This document shows positions 8,814-19,142 of a stretch of DNA of 64,000 bases, piece by piece. Numbering within the stretch: the stretch's first letter is position 1; each line of letters begins with the position of its first letter. This DNA comes from Vagococcus elongatus. GTDB taxonomy: Bacteria; Bacillota; Bacilli; Lactobacillales; Vagococcaceae. The translations under genes were made by a program, and so were the position numbers. A model generated the notes under the pieces. That model was not told the DNA's origin, made no database searches, and worked only from the letters and a program-made list of their open reading frames with translations. Where the stretch lies: contig NZ_NGKA01000001.1 in the NCBI RefSeq assembly GCF_003987645.1, forward strand, positions 246,848 through 310,847, given 5' to 3'.

Positions 8814-9134
8814 ATGGACTATCATATGTCTGAAGGCTTGGCTGTTATTGCTGTTACGTTGGTTTTGATAGTTCTATTTCTATTTTTGACACGACAAGCG
8901 AAATGGCTACTTTCAGATAAAATCCTGCTTCTCATCACGGGTATTTGTTATCTTCTGGATACGATTTGGTGGTTGTTTTATCTTGACTATCCATACACCG
9001 CCATTTATTTCCAATATAAAAATCATACCTTGCAACTGACGGTTTTTTTTGTGATTGCACTGGTCAGCTTTGTACTTTTGATTATCAACAGATGTTATAG
9101 ATTAAGAAGTACCGGAAAAAATGGAAGGAAGTGA
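8814..9134 (+). CDS. Small three-helix membrane protein, unknown function
   Basis: A 106-residue protein with three hydrophobic helices (about residues 8-28, 36-57, 73-93) and a basic C-terminal tail (RCYRLRSTGKNGRK), so the C-terminus is probably cytoplasmic. AAAGGAGTTGGCAGT precedes ATG. It is followed after 6 nt by the DUF6440-type gene, so they form one transcript. I do not recognise a family. Confidence 0.7.
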   Translation: MDYHMSEGLAVIAVTLVLIVLFLFLTRQAKWLLSDKILLLITGICYLLDTIWWLFYLDYPYTAIYFQYKNHTLQLTVFFVIALVSFVLLIINRCYRLRSTGKNGRK

Positions 9135-9140
9135 GTCACT

Positions 9141-9320
9141 ATGTTAGAACGTTTTGAAATTGATATACAAAAAGGACTTGGATTAATGGTGGATGTCCGG
9201 GTGATTACTGACACTCTCACTGGTGTTCAATACTTAGTCGTTGCTAGCGGATCTGGAACAGCCCTCACACCATTGATCGATGCTGAAGGCAAACCGCAGC
9301 TTGCTCCTAGAAATCCTTGA
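9141..9320 (+). CDS. DUF6440-like small protein
   Basis: A 59-residue protein encoded from ATG 9141 to TGA 9318-9320, with AAGGAAGTGAG upstream. It contains DTLTGVQYLVV, then GTALTPLIDAEGKP, the pattern of DUF6440 proteins (a beta-rich fold with an LTPLxDxxGKP end). The function is unknown. It follows the three-helix membrane protein and ends just before a bidirectional terminator. Confidence 0.7.
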   Translation: MLERFEIDIQKGLGLMVDVRVITDTLTGVQYLVVASGSGTALTPLIDAEGKPQLAPRNP

Positions 9321-9329
9321 AAATCAGCC

Positions 9330-9386
9330 AAAAAATCATGGGACTAAAGAATCAGATTGACTCCTCAGTCCCATGAAATTTTTTTA
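9330..9386. terminator. Bidirectional intrinsic terminator
   Basis: TCATGGGACT at 9336-9345 pairs with AGTCCCATGA at 9367-9376, with A-run and T-run flanks. It lies between the convergent DUF6440 and phosphatase genes. Confidence 0.85.
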
Positions 9387-9396
9387 TTCAGACAAA

Positions 9397-10107
9397 TTAA
9401 AAACTTAAACACTTGTATCGCAGCATCTCCATTGTTTCTTTTTTGGCCCCATAATATTTCAAATAATTTTCGGAACCTTGGTATTCACTATCCAAGAAAT
9501 CCAACACTTGTTCCATCCATTCCCGACGGCTCTGAAGGAGTTCACCGTAGTCTGAACGACTTTTAAACAAGGGATTTTGACTTAAATAGGTGTAAGTCGT
9601 TTCGTAATTGGCTAAAATATCACCTTTGCCTGCCCCTAATACACTTAATAATAAAGCGGCGAGGACCCCTGTCCTGTCTTTACCAGCAGCACAGTGGAAC
9701 AAGACCCCTCCGTTATTGTCATCGGCAGTAATTTCAATCAGCTGACGAAATTTTTCTCCGCCTTCTTTGAGAAACTGAATGTATAAATCTCCCATAGAAA
9801 CATTATCCACATCATATTTCGTCACATCATCAACCCCCTCTGAAGACATCAAAGGTAAATGGACTAAGGAAAAATCATGAGGATTAAAATTATAACCCGT
9901 CTCTTCTCTTTCCTGATTGGATCTTAAATCAATGATTGTTTTTACGCCGTATTTTTTAAGCCAGTCAACATCATGAGGGGTGACTTTTGACACATCGTCA
10001 CTTCTAATCAGTTGAGCCCACTTGGTAAAGTTGCCATTTCTAGTGGGAATTCCTCCTAAATCACGGGTGTTGAACGTTGTTTCTAATGGTAGTCGTACAA
10101 AAGACAT
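9397..10107 (-). CDS. Tyrosine-protein phosphatase (Y_phosphatase3 family)
   Basis: A 236-residue phosphatase. It has the N-terminal NTRDLGGIPT motif and the P-loop HCAAGKDRTG, whose Cys is the nucleophile and Arg the phosphate ligand. This class dephosphorylates Tyr or Ser/Thr residues, and some members act on phosphoinositides. The frame opens at 10200, but ATG 10107 after AAAAGGAGAAAAAGTA gives the family start MSFVRLPLETTFNTRD. It closes the phosphonate-type transporter operon, 34 nt after the second permease, so its substrate may be tied to the imported phosphorus compound (inference). Confidence 0.88.
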   Translation of the reverse strand: MSFVRLPLETTFNTRDLGGIPTRNGNFTKWAQLIRSDDVSKVTPHDVDWLKKYGVKTIIDLRSNQEREETGYNFNPHDFSLVHLPLMSSEGVDDVTKYDVDNVSMGDLYIQFLKEGGEKFRQLIEITADDNNGGVLFHCAAGKDRTGVLAALLLSVLGAGKGDILANYETTYTYLSQNPLFKSRSDYGELLQSRREWMEQVLDFLDSEYQGSENYLKYYGAKKETMEMLRYKCLSF

Positions 10108-10141
10108 TACTTTTTCTCCTTTTCTATAACCTTGATATATT

Positions 10142-10927
10142 TTATTTAGTAACAGTTTTAATCCGATTAACAACGATTTCCAATGCCAACATGGTGACAA
10201 AAATCATCAGGATAATCGTTGATATTTTAGGATAATCATAACTGCCGATGGCGCGAGTCAACAGTGTTCCGATGCCGCCAGCCCCGACAATCCCTAGTGA
10301 GATGGACTCGGCCACATTACTTTCCACCCTGATCGCAATCCAACTCAAAAACATATTGCTCACACAAGGAAAGACCCCTTCCGTGATAATCTGTATTTTG
10401 GAAGCACCAGTTGCTTTCATCGCTTCAATCACATCTTCCGGAACTTCTTCGATACTGCTGATAAAAGATTTTCCTAAGTAACCCACGGTAGGAAAAATTA
10501 AACCGATCAAGCCGGATATAGTGCCAAATCCCATACTGGCAACGATCATCAATATCCAGACTAAAGATGGAATCGCCCGAATAATTGAAATGAAGCCTTT
10601 GATAAAATAAGAGAGGTAACGATGAGGGGTGATATTTTCTGCCCCAAAAACCGCAAAAATAAGGGAAAATAACGTCCCGCCAATCAAGGCTGCAAAAGCG
10701 ATAGTGACAGATAGAAATAATTCTGACATTATTTCAGCCAAATCTGTCAGATCCAACTGAAGAAAATGCTGCAGAACACTGCCCGCCTCCTTCGCTCTAC
10801 TCACAAAAGTAGCTAAGTCCAGATTCAAAAGAAGCACACTGGCGCTAAAAAGCACTAAGGAACCTGCGCCCATCAAAATTTTTCTCAGCAAAGATTTGCT
10901 GTCAGTTAATTGAATTTTTCTTTCCAT
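10142..10927 (-). CDS. phnE: Phosphonate-type ABC transporter permease (second)
   Basis: Membrane permease of 261 residues in the PhnE family. It has about six membrane segments and the EAA-type cytoplasmic loop (EAMKATGASKIQIITEGVFP) that contacts the ATPase. It pairs with the upstream permease to form a heterodimer or alternates with it. The order phnD-phnC-phnE-phnE matches known phosphonate/phosphite importers of Firmicutes. AGAGGAGAGG lies upstream of ATG. Confidence 0.88.
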   Translation of the reverse strand: MERKIQLTDSKSLLRKILMGAGSLVLFSASVLLLNLDLATFVSRAKEAGSVLQHFLQLDLTDLAEIMSELFLSVTIAFAALIGGTLFSLIFAVFGAENITPHRYLSYFIKGFISIIRAIPSLVWILMIVASMGFGTISGLIGLIFPTVGYLGKSFISSIEEVPEDVIEAMKATGASKIQIITEGVFPCVSNMFLSWIAIRVESNVAESISLGIVGAGGIGTLLTRAIGSYDYPKISTIILMIFVTMLALEIVVNRIKTVTK

Positions 10928-10939
10928 ATCCCTCTCCTC

Positions 10940-11740
10940 TTACAAAATCGCTTTTCTGATTTTTGTGACTGCAAATTCCGTCAAAAGAATGAGGATGACT
11001 AAAGTAATAATAAGCGCCAGAGCCTCCTGATATTTAAACAAGCGGATATTGGTTTGTATCATAATACCTATCCCCCCGGCTCCCACCATTCCCAAAATTG
11101 CGGAAGCTCTTATGTTAATTTCAAAAGAAAAAAGTGTCCAGTTGACCCAAGAGGGAATAAATTCAGGCATCAAACCATTCACGATGACCTGTATAGGAGA
11201 GGCACCGTTCGCTTTTAAGGCCTCCAGCTTCGTGTCTGCGATGTCGTCAATAGTCTCAGCATATGACCGAGTCAAAAACCCTAGAGTCGCTAATATCAAG
11301 GCTAAAAGCCCCACCATACTCCCTATGCCAAAAATATACACAAGGAGGGACGCCCAGACCAGTACCGGAATATTTCGTACTAACGATGAAAACGTACGGA
11401 CAAGCCAGCGGACAAGGGCAATCGGATTAATGTTTTCCGACATGGCCAACCCCAAGATGAATGCCAGAATTGCGGAAATATAAGTTCCCACGACTGCAAA
11501 CAAAAGCGTCTCAATAATCAAAGGGACATAATTTTTAAAACCGGAAAAATCCGGCGGGAAAAAGTTTTCTCCAAAGAAGCTGACGATAGACGGATAGGCA
11601 GTCAAAATCTCCAAAGGATTGACTTTTAAATAAATAAAGGGAAAAGTGATAAAAACTAAAACCATCATATAGGTGAGTCTTCGCTTAATCACTGACATCT
11701 GCTGTAAAGGAACTGATGGATTGTGGCCGCTACTATTCAT
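10940..11740 (-). CDS. phnE: Phosphonate-type ABC transporter permease (first)
   Basis: A 266-residue PhnE-type permease with an EAA loop (EALKANGASPIQVIVNGLMP) and about six membrane helices. The long frame opens at 11836 inside phnC, but ATG 11740 follows GAAGGAGAAGCTGTTT and overlaps the phnC stop by 8 nt, which fits translational coupling. The second permease starts 12 nt after it ends. Confidence 0.88.
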   Translation of the reverse strand: MNSSGHNPSVPLQQMSVIKRRLTYMMVLVFITFPFIYLKVNPLEILTAYPSIVSFFGENFFPPDFSGFKNYVPLIIETLLFAVVGTYISAILAFILGLAMSENINPIALVRWLVRTFSSLVRNIPVLVWASLLVYIFGIGSMVGLLALILATLGFLTRSYAETIDDIADTKLEALKANGASPIQVIVNGLMPEFIPSWVNWTLFSFEINIRASAILGMVGAGGIGIMIQTNIRLFKYQEALALIITLVILILLTEFAVTKIRKAIL

Positions 11741-12548
11741 AAACAGCTTCTCCTTCTGCAACAAAGCCAGGCACTGGCAATATGACTTCCTGTTTCTTTT
11801 CTGGTAGATGGTAAATATTTTTGATGATATCCTCACTTAATTCTTCGCTCGTCCCATCAAATACGATCTCGCCTTCACGAACACCAATAATTCTCGTGGC
11901 ATATTTTTTTGCCACTTCCACCTGATGGAGATTGACGATACAAGTCAAGTCTCGTTCTTCTGTTACCTTTTTTAAATAATCCATTACCACTTCAGAAGAT
12001 TTCGGATCTAGTGAAGCAATAGGTTCATCTGCCAAAATAAGTGACGGTTCCTGCATAAGCGCACGACAGATGCCGACACGCTGCATTTGCCCGCCGGATA
12101 AATCCTTTGCCTGTTGATAGAGACTATCCTGTAAACCGACAGTTTTCAGCAGATTATAGGCTTGCAGACGATCCTCCTGACTGTATAAGCCAAAGGTGCT
12201 GACCCAAAATGGCACACTTCCAAGTTTGCCATTCAACACGTTTTTTAAAACATTGGTACGGGAAATCAAATTATAGTGTTGGAAAATCATGCCTATTTTT
12301 CCCCGCAGCTGTCTTAACTTCTTTCCTTTTGCTTTTGAAATATCTTCTCCATCAAAAATAATTTCTCCTTCTGATGGTTTTACCAGCTGATTTAAACAGC
12401 GAATCAATGTTGATTTCCCTGCACCAGAAGGGCCGATAATCACCACGAATTCTTTAGGTTGAATTTCAAGAGTGATATTTTTCAATGCGATCTTGTTCCC
12501 ATCATAACGTTTGCTAAGGTTCGTTATTTTAAGTAAAGGTCCTTTCAT
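11733..12548 (-). CDS. phnC: Phosphonate-type ABC transporter ATP-binding protein
   Basis: ATPase of 271 residues: Walker A GPSGAGKST, signature LSGGQMQR and Walker B LILADEP, then the switch His in VNLHQVE. It matches PhnC. The start is ATG 12548, nine nt after GGAGGA; the upstream in-frame codon at 12566 lies within phnD. It begins 1 nt after the phnD stop. It powers import by the two PhnE permeases. Confidence 0.9.
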   Translation of the reverse strand: MKGPLLKITNLSKRYDGNKIALKNITLEIQPKEFVVIIGPSGAGKSTLIRCLNQLVKPSEGEIIFDGEDISKAKGKKLRQLRGKIGMIFQHYNLISRTNVLKNVLNGKLGSVPFWVSTFGLYSQEDRLQAYNLLKTVGLQDSLYQQAKDLSGGQMQRVGICRALMQEPSLILADEPIASLDPKSSEVVMDYLKKVTEERDLTCIVNLHQVEVAKKYATRIIGVREGEIVFDGTSEELSEDIIKNIYHLPEKKQEVILPVPGFVAEGEAVYE

Positions 12549-12549
12549 T

Positions 12550-13470
12550 TCAGTCCTCCTCCACATTCAAGGTTTTCAACATATCATTGGTTTCAGAATA
12601 ATCAGCCAAATCCACTTCTGTGAAACGGGTGGTTTTATCTTTGTAGAAAGTTTCAAAATACTCTTCATCTTCGTACTGCAAATAAAATTCCTTAATCTTT
12701 TCTTTTAAGTCATCCGGCAAATCTGAACGCATGATGTACAAAGCATTAGGTATCACAGAGGTTTCCCCGATTATTTTAAAATCGTCCTCCTTGACTAATC
12801 CAGAGTCCGTCATCATTGAGATGATTTGTTTAGCCACAGCTGCTGCATCATAATCTCCTTTTGCCACACCCATCAAACTTGTGTCATGTTTCCCGGAATA
12901 AGCGACAGTTTTAAAGAAATAATTTGATTCTTCCATCTGATTAGGCTCAAGCCCCAACTCTTTGACTAAGGTGTATTTTGGATATAAATAGCCCGAAGAT
13001 GATGCCGGGTCAACAAAAGCAAAATTTTTCCCTTCTAAATCTTTAAGGTCATTGATTTCATCATTATCCGACTTGGCTACAAACACCGTTTTATATTCTT
13101 CCGCATCTCCCGATTTAGTAGTAGCTACTGGTTCAACACCCTTTTCCACCCTCTTAGTCGCTTGATGGAGACTCATAGGACTGACCAATAAAATATCCAA
13201 CTGTTGGCTTTTCATTGCCTCGATTCCTACGGCGTAGTCTGCTCCTTCCATCTGTTCTACTTCAATTCCAAGATAATCACTCATATCTTGTTCAAATTTT
13301 TTGTTTTTCCCGCCTGCTTCAGGATTGTTTTCATCAGGCATAGTAACAATTACCAGTTTTTCAGGCCAGCCATTCCCTTTGTCATCAGTTGCATTTGAGT
13401 CAGCACATGCCGACACCAACAGCACTAGAGATACCAGACTTAAAAACCATTTTATTTTCATTCGACCCAT
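12550..13470 (-). CDS. phnD: Phosphonate-type ABC transporter substrate-binding lipoprotein
   Basis: A 306-residue binding protein. It has a lipoprotein signal peptide with lipobox LVSAC (Cys about residue 22) and a PhnD/PtxB-like domain (VTMPDENNPEAGGKNKKFEQ, then LLVSPMSLHQATKR and FVDPASSSGYLYP). Such proteins bind phosphonates, phosphite or related oxyanions; no C-P lyase or phosphonatase gene is nearby to say which. It is first in the operon; CGGAGG stands 6 nt before ATG. Ligand identity is open. Confidence 0.9.
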   Translation of the reverse strand: MGRMKIKWFLSLVSLVLLVSACADSNATDDKGNGWPEKLVIVTMPDENNPEAGGKNKKFEQDMSDYLGIEVEQMEGADYAVGIEAMKSQQLDILLVSPMSLHQATKRVEKGVEPVATTKSGDAEEYKTVFVAKSDNDEINDLKDLEGKNFAFVDPASSSGYLYPKYTLVKELGLEPNQMEESNYFFKTVAYSGKHDTSLMGVAKGDYDAAAVAKQIISMMTDSGLVKEDDFKIIGETSVIPNALYIMRSDLPDDLKEKIKEFYLQYEDEEYFETFYKDKTTRFTEVDLADYSETNDMLKTLNVEED

Positions 13471-13627
13471 TTTTTTCCTCCGTTTGATAAAATATTTTAG
13501 ATTGGTTCATTACTCACTATAAATTGTCTATGTAAAATAGAATCATAAAGTTTGTAAATTTCATGTAAATATTTATTTGCTGACATATCTCTCAACTAAT
13601 TGACAATAGTTTCTAATTTAAGCCAAC

Positions 13628-13657
13628 AAAAAAACAGCGAAGAAAAATTCTTCACTG
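13628..13657 (-). terminator. Terminator after the acnA-gltA-icd operon
   Basis: CAGCGAAGAA pairs with TTCTTCACTG (one mismatch) around a 3-nt loop. On the minus strand it is followed by seven T. It lies about 75 bp past the icd stop and shields phnD from read-through. Confidence 0.75.
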
Positions 13658-13731
13658 GTTAGATTTTTTTATTCAATTCTAAGTTCTGCAAGACTTATTG
13701 ATGATACATTTTTTAGATAAAACGAAAAATT

Positions 13732-15003
13732 TTAAGACATATTAGCAATGACACACTTAGCAAATTCTGTCGTACTGACCTCTTTTGCCTCTGCCATTTG
13801 CGTTGCAAAATCACTGGTGACCGTTTTATCTTGAATCGTCTGCTCCAATGCCTCGACAATCAGCTGCGACACATCCTGCCACCCCAGATAATCAAACATC
13901 ATCGCTCCTGACAAAATAACTGACGAAGGATTGGCTTTGTTCAAGCCTGCGATATCCGGAGCTGTTCCATGAGTTGCTTCAAAAATGGCATGCCCTGTGT
14001 CATAGTTAATATTCGCTCCCGGTGCGATGCCGATGCCTCCCACCTGTGCTGCCAACGCATCAGAAATATAATCTCCATTTAGATTCAACGTTGCCACAAC
14101 AGAAAAGTTCTCTGGCCGCAAAAGGATTTGCTGCAAAAAGTTGTCCGCAATCACATCGTTGATAATCAGACGGCCTGTTTGTTCAGCCTCTTTCAAAGCC
14201 GCTTCCGCTGCATCTACTCCCTTGTCAGACTTGATCGCTTCATACTGTCGCCATGTGAAGACCTGATTGCCATAGTCTTTTTCCGCAATATCGTAACCCC
14301 AGTTTTTAAAACCGCCTTCAGTATATTTCATAATATTGCCCTTGTGTACCAGCGTCACACTTGGTTTCTTTTCCAGCAAAGCATAATCAATAGCAGCTTT
14401 AACTAAACGATGAGTCCCTTCCTGTGACACAGGTTTTATTGCTAAACTGCTGCTTTCAGGGAAACGGATTTTGGTTACATCTAGTTCGTCTTTTAAAAAA
14501 TCCAATAACTTCTGAACTTCTGGTGTGCCATTAGCAAACTCGATCCCGGCATAAATATCTTCTGTATTTTCCCTGAAAATTACCATATCTGTCCGCTCAG
14601 GATGTTTTAACGGTGAAGGTACTCCTTGAAAATAGCGTACCGGTCGTAAGCAAACATACAAATCCAACACTTGACGCATCGTCACATTCAACGAACGAAA
14701 ACCTCCGCCGATAGGAGTCATTAAGGGACCTTTGATTGCCACCAAGTACTCTTTGATGGCGGTCAATGTCTGCTCAGGAAGCCACTCCCCTGTTTGTTTA
14801 AATGCTTTTTCACCTGCTAACAGCTCTTTCCAGATAACCTGTCGACAACCGCCAGATACCTTGGACACTGCAGCGTCAAAAACACTTTGAGCCGCCTGCC
14901 ATATTTCTGGTCCAGTGCCGTCTCCTTCAATAAATGGAATGATAGGATAATCATTCACCCTTAACCCATGCGTTTCTTTTGTAATTTTTTTTCCTTCTGA
15001 CAA
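13732..15003 (-). CDS. icd: Isocitrate dehydrogenase, NADP type
   Basis: A 423-residue enzyme converting isocitrate to 2-oxoglutarate, CO2 and NADPH. It has the [14 protein letters not shown] start, the substrate loop [12 protein letters not shown], the phosphorylation-loop area [14 protein letters not shown], and the [23 protein letters not shown] nucleotide region. The start is TTG 15003, six nt after GGAGGGG, which overlaps the end of gltA. It is the last gene of acnA-gltA-icd. Confidence 0.95.
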   Translation of the reverse strand: MSEGKKITKETHGLRVNDYPIIPFIEGDGTGPEIWQAAQSVFDAAVSKVSGGCRQVIWKELLAGEKAFKQTGEWLPEQTLTAIKEYLVAIKGPLMTPIGGGFRSLNVTMRQVLDLYVCLRPVRYFQGVPSPLKHPERTDMVIFRENTEDIYAGIEFANGTPEVQKLLDFLKDELDVTKIRFPESSSLAIKPVSQEGTHRLVKAAIDYALLEKKPSVTLVHKGNIMKYTEGGFKNWGYDIAEKDYGNQVFTWRQYEAIKSDKGVDAAEAALKEAEQTGRLIINDVIADNFLQQILLRPENFSVVATLNLNGDYISDALAAQVGGIGIAPGANINYDTGHAIFEATHGTAPDIAGLNKANPSSVILSGAMMFDYLGWQDVSQLIVEALEQTIQDKTVTSDFATQMAEAKEVSTTEFAKCVIANMS

Positions 15004-15006
15004 CCT

Positions 15007-16152
15007 TTACCCCTCCTGTATCGCTGAAACATTTTCCCGTAATTCCAGTGGAACAAATTTCAAATTCATTGGTCCGACATATTTAGAACGTGGACGAATC
15101 AAAGTATTTTCGCTTTTCTGTTCGAACACATGGGCAACCCATCCTGCTGTCCGGCTCATAGCAAAAATCAACGTAAACAAATCACTTTCGATACCTAAAC
15201 TATGGTAGACTGTGGCCGAATAAAAATCTACATTAGGGATGATTCCCTTTTTTTCACGCATAAAATGCTCTACTTCGATTGAGAGATGATACCATTTTTC
15301 ATCCTCAGTGCCTACAGTCAATTCCCGAGCCTTTTTCTTCAAATATTTTTGTCGAGGGTCCACCGTTTGATAGACACGATGGCCAAAGCCCATGACTTTT
15401 TCTTTCGAATCCAATTTTTCCTGCAAATACGTTTCGGTGTCGCCGCAAGCATCAATGGCTCGCAACATTTCAAACACCCGCTCATTTGCTCCTCCATGCA
15501 AGGAACCTTTTAAGGTAGCGATGCCTGTGGTGATACAGGAATACATATCTGATAACGTTGAGGCACAAGAGCGTGCAGCAAAGGTGGAGGCATTCAGCTC
15601 ATGATCAGCATGAAGCACCAACCCCTCATTGAGGGACTCCTCTTGAACCTTTGTCGGCTCTTTTCCTTCCAGCATATAAATAAAATTTCCGGCAAAAGAC
15701 AGGTCCTGACGGGGTGGAATTGGATCAAGCCCCCGACGCAAGCGGGAAAAAGCCGCAATGATTGTTGGCATTTTTGCTTGAATGTTGATAGCTTGAAGAT
15801 AAGTGGCTTCCGGATCAGTCTTTTCTGCATCACGGTCGAATACTCCCAGCAGTGAAATGGTACTGCGCAGAACACTCATGGGATGCAGGTTTTCGCGACA
15901 TTGAATCCGCAACGCTGCTTCGATCACATCTGAAATCTCCATATGGGCTTTCAAATCATCTGTTAATACTTTCAGTTCACTCACACTTGGCAATTTTAGA
16001 TACCACAACAAATAAATCGTCTCTTCGAAACTTATCTGATGATCCACCAATTCCTCAATCGTATAGCCAGCATAGGCTAACTGTTCATCAATAATTGAGC
16101 TGATTCGTGTTTCACAGGCAAAGGTCCCTCTTAATCCAAATTCGACCGCCAT
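15007..16152 (-). CDS. gltA: Citrate synthase
   Basis: A 381-residue type-II-like citrate synthase of the Gram-positive CitZ class, joining oxaloacetate and acetyl-CoA. Key features are [32 protein letters not shown] (catalytic His), MGFGHRVY (catalytic His) and [14 protein letters not shown] (catalytic Asp). I chose ATG 16152 because GGCGG lies 9 nt upstream; the ATG at 16161 abuts that site. It sits between acnA and icd with gaps of 30 and 3 nt. Confidence 0.95.
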   Translation of the reverse strand: MAVEFGLRGTFACETRISSIIDEQLAYAGYTIEELVDHQISFEETIYLLWYLKLPSVSELKVLTDDLKAHMEISDVIEAALRIQCRENLHPMSVLRSTISLLGVFDRDAEKTDPEATYLQAINIQAKMPTIIAAFSRLRRGLDPIPPRQDLSFAGNFIYMLEGKEPTKVQEESLNEGLVLHADHELNASTFAARSCASTLSDMYSCITTGIATLKGSLHGGANERVFEMLRAIDACGDTETYLQEKLDSKEKVMGFGHRVYQTVDPRQKYLKKKARELTVGTEDEKWYHLSIEVEHFMREKKGIIPNVDFYSATVYHSLGIESDLFTLIFAMSRTAGWVAHVFEQKSENTLIRPRSKYVGPMNLKFVPLELRENVSAIQEG

Positions 16153-16182
16153 CCTGAGCATCCGCCTTTCTTTTTTCTATTC

Positions 16183-18882
16183 TTATTCTTTTCCCAACTT
16201 TTTTCTGATAACCATCGGCAGAATCCCTTGATGCTGGTAATAGCGAATATCTGCTTGCGCATCAAAGCGGGCAATCGTCATAAACTCTTTCACATTTCCG
16301 CTGGCATCTGTAGCTTCTACTTTGACTTTTTCATGAATTCCCGGTTCTTTAGGTAATGAGATTGTAAAGGTTTCAGAACCTGTCAATCCAAGTGAGTGTG
16401 CGTCTTCTCCTTCAATAAATTGTAAAGGTAAAATCCCCATCATCACCAAATTAGAACGGTGGATTCTTTCAAAACTTTTAGCAATGACTGCCTTGACTCC
16501 CAACAGTTTTGAGCCTTTAGCTGCCCAATCCCGTGAAGAACCCATGCCGTAATCCGCTCCCGCTAAGATTACAGAGCCGACCTCGTCTTTCTGATTTTTC
16601 ATAGCTGCATCATAAATCGACATGATCTCTCCTGTCGGCCAATAGGTCGTATAACCCCCTTCAATCCCGTCAGCAATCTGATTACGAATTCTGATGTTGC
16701 CAAACGTTCCGCGCATCATGACTTCATGATGTCCCCGACGTGAACCAAAAGAGTTGAAGTTTCGAGCCGAGACGTCATGGGACAACAAATATTTTCCTGC
16801 TGGAGAATCTGAGCTTATCGCTCCTGCTGGCGAAATATGATCTGTTGTGACTGAATCACCAAATTTTGCCAACACCCGAAGATTATGTAGATCAGCTTTT
16901 TTGTCCAAAGTAAGTGAAAGATCTTCAAAAAACGGCGGATTAGCAATATAGGTCGAAGCATCATCCCATTGATAAGTTGCCCCTTCACTGGTTTTGATGT
17001 CATTCCAATCCTGATTCGCAGCGAAAACATCAGCATAATATTTTTGGAAGATTTCTGGTGTCACGTATTCGACTATCAGTTCATTAATTTCCTCAGGCGT
17101 GGGCCAAATATCTTTCAAGTAAACCGGCTGTCCCTCTGTGTCAAAACCTAATGGATCTTCAGCCAAATTTTTATTGACATTTCCGGCTAAAGCATAAGCC
17201 ACAACCAATGGAGGCGACGCTAGATAATTTGCTTTAGTCAGTGGGTGAATCCGCCCTTCGAAATTTCGATTGCCGCTTAAAACAGAAGTCACTAGCAGAT
17301 CCTGTGCTTTGATTGTCTCTTCCACTTCTTCATCCAATGGTCCGGAATTTCCAATACACGTGGTACAACCGTAGCCAACCAAATAAAATCCTAGCGCTTC
17401 CAAATAGGGCAATAATCCCGAATCTTCAAGATAACCTGTCACCACTTGAGAACCTGGCGACAGAGATGTTTTTACAAACGGTGCCACTTTTAAACCTTTG
17501 TCTACAGCTTTCTTAGCTACTAAACCGGCTGCCAGCATTACATAGGGATTGGAAGTGTTCGTACAGCTGGTAATCGCTGCGATCACCACGCTCCCCGTTG
17601 TCAGCTCGTAATTTTCTCCCTTTAATTCTAACAAAGCTTTTTTGTTCAGTTCCGTTTCAGGTAAACCAAAGCCTTGATTTCCCTCTGGAGCTGTGACTGC
17701 TTTTTCAAAAGACTCTTTCATTTCCGTCAAAGGAATTAAATCTTGAGGGCGCTTAGGACCTGCTAAATTAGATTGTATCGTGGACAAATCTATTTCTACC
17801 ACATCACTGTATTCAATGGCAGCTCCTTCTTCATAAAACAAATGATTCGTTTTTAAATAAGCAGCGACCCGTTTGATATGCTCCTCTTTTCTGCCTGTCA
17901 AACGCAGATAATTTAAAGTTTCTTCGTCCACAGGGAAAAATCCGCAAGTTGCGCCATTTTCTGGAGACATATTGGCAATTGTTGCTCGGTCTGCTAAAGT
18001 CAGTGACTGGATTCCTTCACCAAAATATTCCACAAATTTTCCTACCACATTTTTTTCACGTAAAACTTGTGTTACTTTCAGCGCCAAGTCTGTTGCCGTT
18101 GCCGCAGGGGCCAATGTTCCGGTGAATTTAACACCGATGACTTCAGGTGTAGGGAAATACGATGGTTCTCCCAACATACACGCTTCGGCTTCGATGCCTC
18201 CTACGCCCCATCCTAATACACCTAAGCCATTCACCATCGGGGTATGGGAATCTGTGCCAAAAACAGTGTCAGGATAAAGCACGTCTGAGTCATTCTCTTT
18301 CCCAGTTTTTACGACATCCGCCAAATACTCTAGATTTACTTGATGGACAATTCCAGTCGCTGGCGGCACCACACGATAGTTGCTAAAAGCTTGCTGTGCC
18401 CATTTCAAAAATTCATAGCGCTCTTTGTTGCGTAAAAATTCAAAGCGGCTGTTTTTTTGCAGTGCTTTCTCGTTGCCAAATGCATCCACTTGCACGGAGT
18501 GATCAATCACCAAATCAACAGGGACTTCCGGATTGATTTGATCAGCTTTTCCTCCCAATTTTACGATAGCTTCTCGCATCGATGCCAAATCTACAACAGC
18601 AGGGACACCTGTAAAATCCTGTAAAATAACACGGGCTGGTTTAAAAGGGATTTCTCCTGAAACATTATGAGGCTCCCAATGCATCAGCTGCTCAATATGT
18701 TTTTCAGTAATATCCAAACCATCTTCCTGCCGAATCAATGATTCCAGCAAAATACGAATCGTATAGGGTAATCTTTGCAAATCTGCTTGAGATTGGCGGG
18801 CGGCACTTTCTAAATCATAATAATAATATTCTTGGTCGTCATGCAATAATTGCCTGCGACTATTCTCCTTAAACGAGGACAT
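16183..18882 (-). CDS. acnA: Aconitate hydratase A
   Basis: An 899-residue aconitase interconverting citrate and isocitrate. Iron-sulphur ligands are visible in [12 protein letters not shown] and [13 protein letters not shown], and the swivel domain has [16 protein letters not shown]. The ATG at 18882 follows AGAGGTGAG and is preferred over TTG 18900. It is the first gene of a three-gene operon with a good promoter 35 bp upstream. With gltA and icd it makes 2-oxoglutarate for glutamate synthesis; genes for later TCA steps are not here. Confidence 0.96.
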   Translation of the reverse strand: MSSFKENSRRQLLHDDQEYYYYDLESAARQSQADLQRLPYTIRILLESLIRQEDGLDITEKHIEQLMHWEPHNVSGEIPFKPARVILQDFTGVPAVVDLASMREAIVKLGGKADQINPEVPVDLVIDHSVQVDAFGNEKALQKNSRFEFLRNKERYEFLKWAQQAFSNYRVVPPATGIVHQVNLEYLADVVKTGKENDSDVLYPDTVFGTDSHTPMVNGLGVLGWGVGGIEAEACMLGEPSYFPTPEVIGVKFTGTLAPAATATDLALKVTQVLREKNVVGKFVEYFGEGIQSLTLADRATIANMSPENGATCGFFPVDEETLNYLRLTGRKEEHIKRVAAYLKTNHLFYEEGAAIEYSDVVEIDLSTIQSNLAGPKRPQDLIPLTEMKESFEKAVTAPEGNQGFGLPETELNKKALLELKGENYELTTGSVVIAAITSCTNTSNPYVMLAAGLVAKKAVDKGLKVAPFVKTSLSPGSQVVTGYLEDSGLLPYLEALGFYLVGYGCTTCIGNSGPLDEEVEETIKAQDLLVTSVLSGNRNFEGRIHPLTKANYLASPPLVVAYALAGNVNKNLAEDPLGFDTEGQPVYLKDIWPTPEEINELIVEYVTPEIFQKYYADVFAANQDWNDIKTSEGATYQWDDASTYIANPPFFEDLSLTLDKKADLHNLRVLAKFGDSVTTDHISPAGAISSDSPAGKYLLSHDVSARNFNSFGSRRGHHEVMMRGTFGNIRIRNQIADGIEGGYTTYWPTGEIMSIYDAAMKNQKDEVGSVILAGADYGMGSSRDWAAKGSKLLGVKAVIAKSFERIHRSNLVMMGILPLQFIEGEDAHSLGLTGSETFTISLPKEPGIHEKVKVEATDASGNVKEFMTIARFDAQADIRYYQHQGILPMVIRKKLGKE

Positions 18883-18916
18883 CTTCTCACCTCTCGACAA
18901 TGATTATATTTTGATT

Positions 18917-18945
18917 AGTATACATGATTTTTTTCTAATTGTAAA
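18917..18945 (-). promoter_or_regulatory. Sigma-A promoter of acnA-gltA-icd
   Basis: Minus strand: -35 TTTACA (18940-18945), 17-bp spacer, -10 TATACT (18917-18922), with a TG just upstream of the -10. Confidence 0.8.
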
Positions 18946-19142
18946 TTAATCTTTATGTAATTTTCCTTATAATTTACAAAAAATAACGAATCATGAACTT
19001 TCAATGTGAATTAATCCTCAAATAGTTGAAAAATTTAAAGACTGCAGCCTTTACAAAATAAATGTTTATTGGCACAATGATGGTAGACAGACTCAATATC
19101 AGCACCTGTCTAAACAAAAGATAGATTAAAGGAGGACCTGAT

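Noticed and set aside
19070..19090. Second sigma-54 promoter (TGGCAC near 19070)
   Set aside because: TGGCAC is present but no TTGC/TGC follows at the right spacing.
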